A program made the position numbers and the translations under genes. From Nitrososphaerales archaeon (GTDB taxonomy: Archaea; Thermoproteota; Nitrososphaeria; Nitrososphaerales; Nitrososphaeraceae), in NCBI GenBank assembly GCA_029237515.1, contig JARBAV010000446.1, forward strand, positions 1 to 5,272: DNA of 5,272 nucleotides. Reading direction: 5' to 3'. Each line of letters begins with the position of its first letter. Positions within the stretch are counted from its first letter, which is position 1. This document shows positions 4,534 to 5,272 of this stretch, in pieces. The notes under the pieces were generated by a model. It was not told the DNA's origin, ran no database searches, and was given only the letters and a program-made list of their open reading frames with translations.

Positions 4534-5271
4534 TTGTATTATAATATAGCAACAAAGTTGCTTGTCGCGGTAGTGATCTCATGCGTCTCTGCCATAGCCT
4601 TAACTTTAATCACTTTCCCTTCGTCTAGTGGCTTGATACAATATATATTCGCTCAAATTACTCCAGCTAGTCTAGGAATTGATACTGGCAATACATCTAG
4701 CGGCATAAATGCAAGTAATGTTGATCAACTAGCCACACTTACACCCAATGCATTCAATTCTTCTAGCGTTATTCAGTTAGCCACATTGTCTTCAAATCAG
4801 CCTATTACTCCCGCATCATACAATGGCGGCGGTTCAGATTCAAATGACGAAGAAGGTTCTTCAAATGATAATGAAGATGTAGAAGACGACGAGACTGAGG
4901 ACACTAATTATAATGAAAATGACGAAGATAGCTCTAACTATGATGATGATAATAACAGTGACGATAATAATAATGATAATAATTACAATAATGGAAATGC
5001 AATTGTCATCACATCAACTGGCAGTTATGATACTGAAGACGATGATAGTGATAACAGTGACTATGCGGGTGATGAAAGTGATAACGAAGTTTACTATGAT
5101 GATACAGATCGTTATTATGATAATGACGAAGTCACTAGTGGTATTACCATAGGTTCAAGTGGTGCCTTCGCCTCGGCAGGCGGCGGTGGTAGTGGTGCCT
5201 TCGCCTCGGCAGGCGGCGGTGGTAGTGGTGCCTTCGCCTCAGCAGGTGGCGCATTCGCCTCCGTCGGGTGA
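4534..5271 (+). CDS. Secreted, extremely acidic Asp/Asn-rich protein with GAFAS repeats
   Basis: Family not recognised; an exported surface or matrix protein is inferred. The frame has no internal ATG. I chose TTG 4534 because the TATA boxes (4481, 4496) lie before it and because it gives a normal signal peptide: YYNIATK, a hydrophobic core at about 9-28 (LLVAVVISCVSAIALTLITF), and probable cleavage after FAQ (39-41), as in many thaumarchaeal exported proteins. GTG 4477 would extend it by 19 residues. Counting from TTG, the mature part has a Ser/Thr/Asn-rich segment (42-99) with two tandem 16-residue units containing QLATL. An acidic low-complexity segment follows (about 100-201); 102-201 holds 28 Asp, 12 Glu, 20 Asn and a single Arg. 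A Gly/Ala/Ser repeat tail (209-245) ends the protein. After the signal peptide there is no Lys, His or Cys. No C-terminal membrane anchor is seen. The stop TGA ends one base before the window edge. Confidence 0.75.
   Translation: MYYNIATKLLVAVVISCVSAIALTLITFPSSSGLIQYIFAQITPASLGIDTGNTSSGINASNVDQLATLTPNAFNSSSVIQLATLSSNQPITPASYNGGGSDSNDEEGSSNDNEDVEDDETEDTNYNENDEDSSNYDDDNNSDDNNNDNNYNNGNAIVITSTGSYDTEDDDSDNSDYAGDESDNEVYYDDTDRYYDNDEVTSGITIGSSGAFASAGGGGSGAFASAGGGGSGAFASAGGAFASVG
4708..4803 (+). repeat. Tandem duplication of 48 bases (two 16-residue units)
   Basis: Units at 4708-4755 and 4756-4803 encode NASNVDQLATLTPNAF and NSSSVIQLATLSSNQP, identical at 9 of 16 residues with QLATL exact. The DNA has diverged more than the protein, suggesting an old duplication kept at the protein level. 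ITPAS flanks the pair on both sides (residues 42-46 and 91-95 from TTG). Confidence 0.6.
5158..5268 (+). repeat. GC-rich 33-base tandem repeat encoding SGAFASAGGGG
   Basis: Copies at 5158-5190 and 5191-5223 are identical over all 33 bases. A third, at 5224-5250, is shortened to 27 bases with two differences. A fourth partial copy of GAFAS follows to the stop codon. Bases 5161-5220 are 75% GC, while 4921-4980 in the same gene are 28%. The near-identity points to recent expansion or homogenisation. Confidence 0.85.
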
Positions 5272-5272
5272 C

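Noticed and set aside
4913..5152. A second plus-strand frame rich in Met, Ile and Thr inside the acidic-protein gene
   Set aside because: It is the out-of-frame reading of GAT/AAT codon runs (ATG ATA ATA). Its composition is a by-product of the Asp/Asn repeats, and the other frame carries the signal peptide.

Overview
The window looks like chromosomal DNA from an AT-rich archaeon, most likely an ammonia-oxidising Nitrososphaeria (thaumarchaeal) lineage. This is inferred from four things: archaeal-type TATA boxes about 27-32 bases before plausible starts, a lack of clear Shine-Dalgarno sites, a secreted protein with a signal peptide ending in FAQ, and long non-coding gaps. No rRNA, tRNA or marker gene fixes the lineage.

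Layout. Bases 107-712 (+) encode a DNA-3-methyladenine glycosylase I (Tag) with its zinc ligands and catalytic Glu. Bases 812-2497 (+) encode a complete thiamine-diphosphate enzyme of the acetolactate synthase family, closest in motifs to the stand-alone AlsS-like branch. It has its own TATA box. Bases 2498-3237 carry no convincing gene. They do hold a nested inverted repeat (2603-2675), two competing hairpins (3028-3051), a C8 tract, a promoter-like TATA box and a possible decayed reading frame on the minus strand. Bases 3238-3726 (-) encode a VOC/glyoxalase-fold protein with its own TATA box and probably a leaderless transcript. Bases 3727-4034 are mostly non-coding but contain an HTH-like fragment split over two reading frames at two A-tracts. 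Bases 4035-4256 (+) may encode a 73-residue hypothetical protein, followed by a stem-loop and a T6AT7 tract that fits an archaeal terminator. Bases 4534-5271 (+) encode an unusual secreted protein that starts with TTG. It has a signal peptide, a tandem 16-residue duplication, an extremely acidic Asp/Asn/Glu stretch, and a GC-rich C-terminal array of GAFASAGGGGS repeats.

The genes do not form an obvious operon. Most have individual promoters and are separated by gaps, so base-excision repair (Tag), 2-acetolactate chemistry and the VOC protein are probably independent functions. The most novel item is the acidic repeat protein at the right end. No complete mobile element, CRISPR array or defence system is visible.
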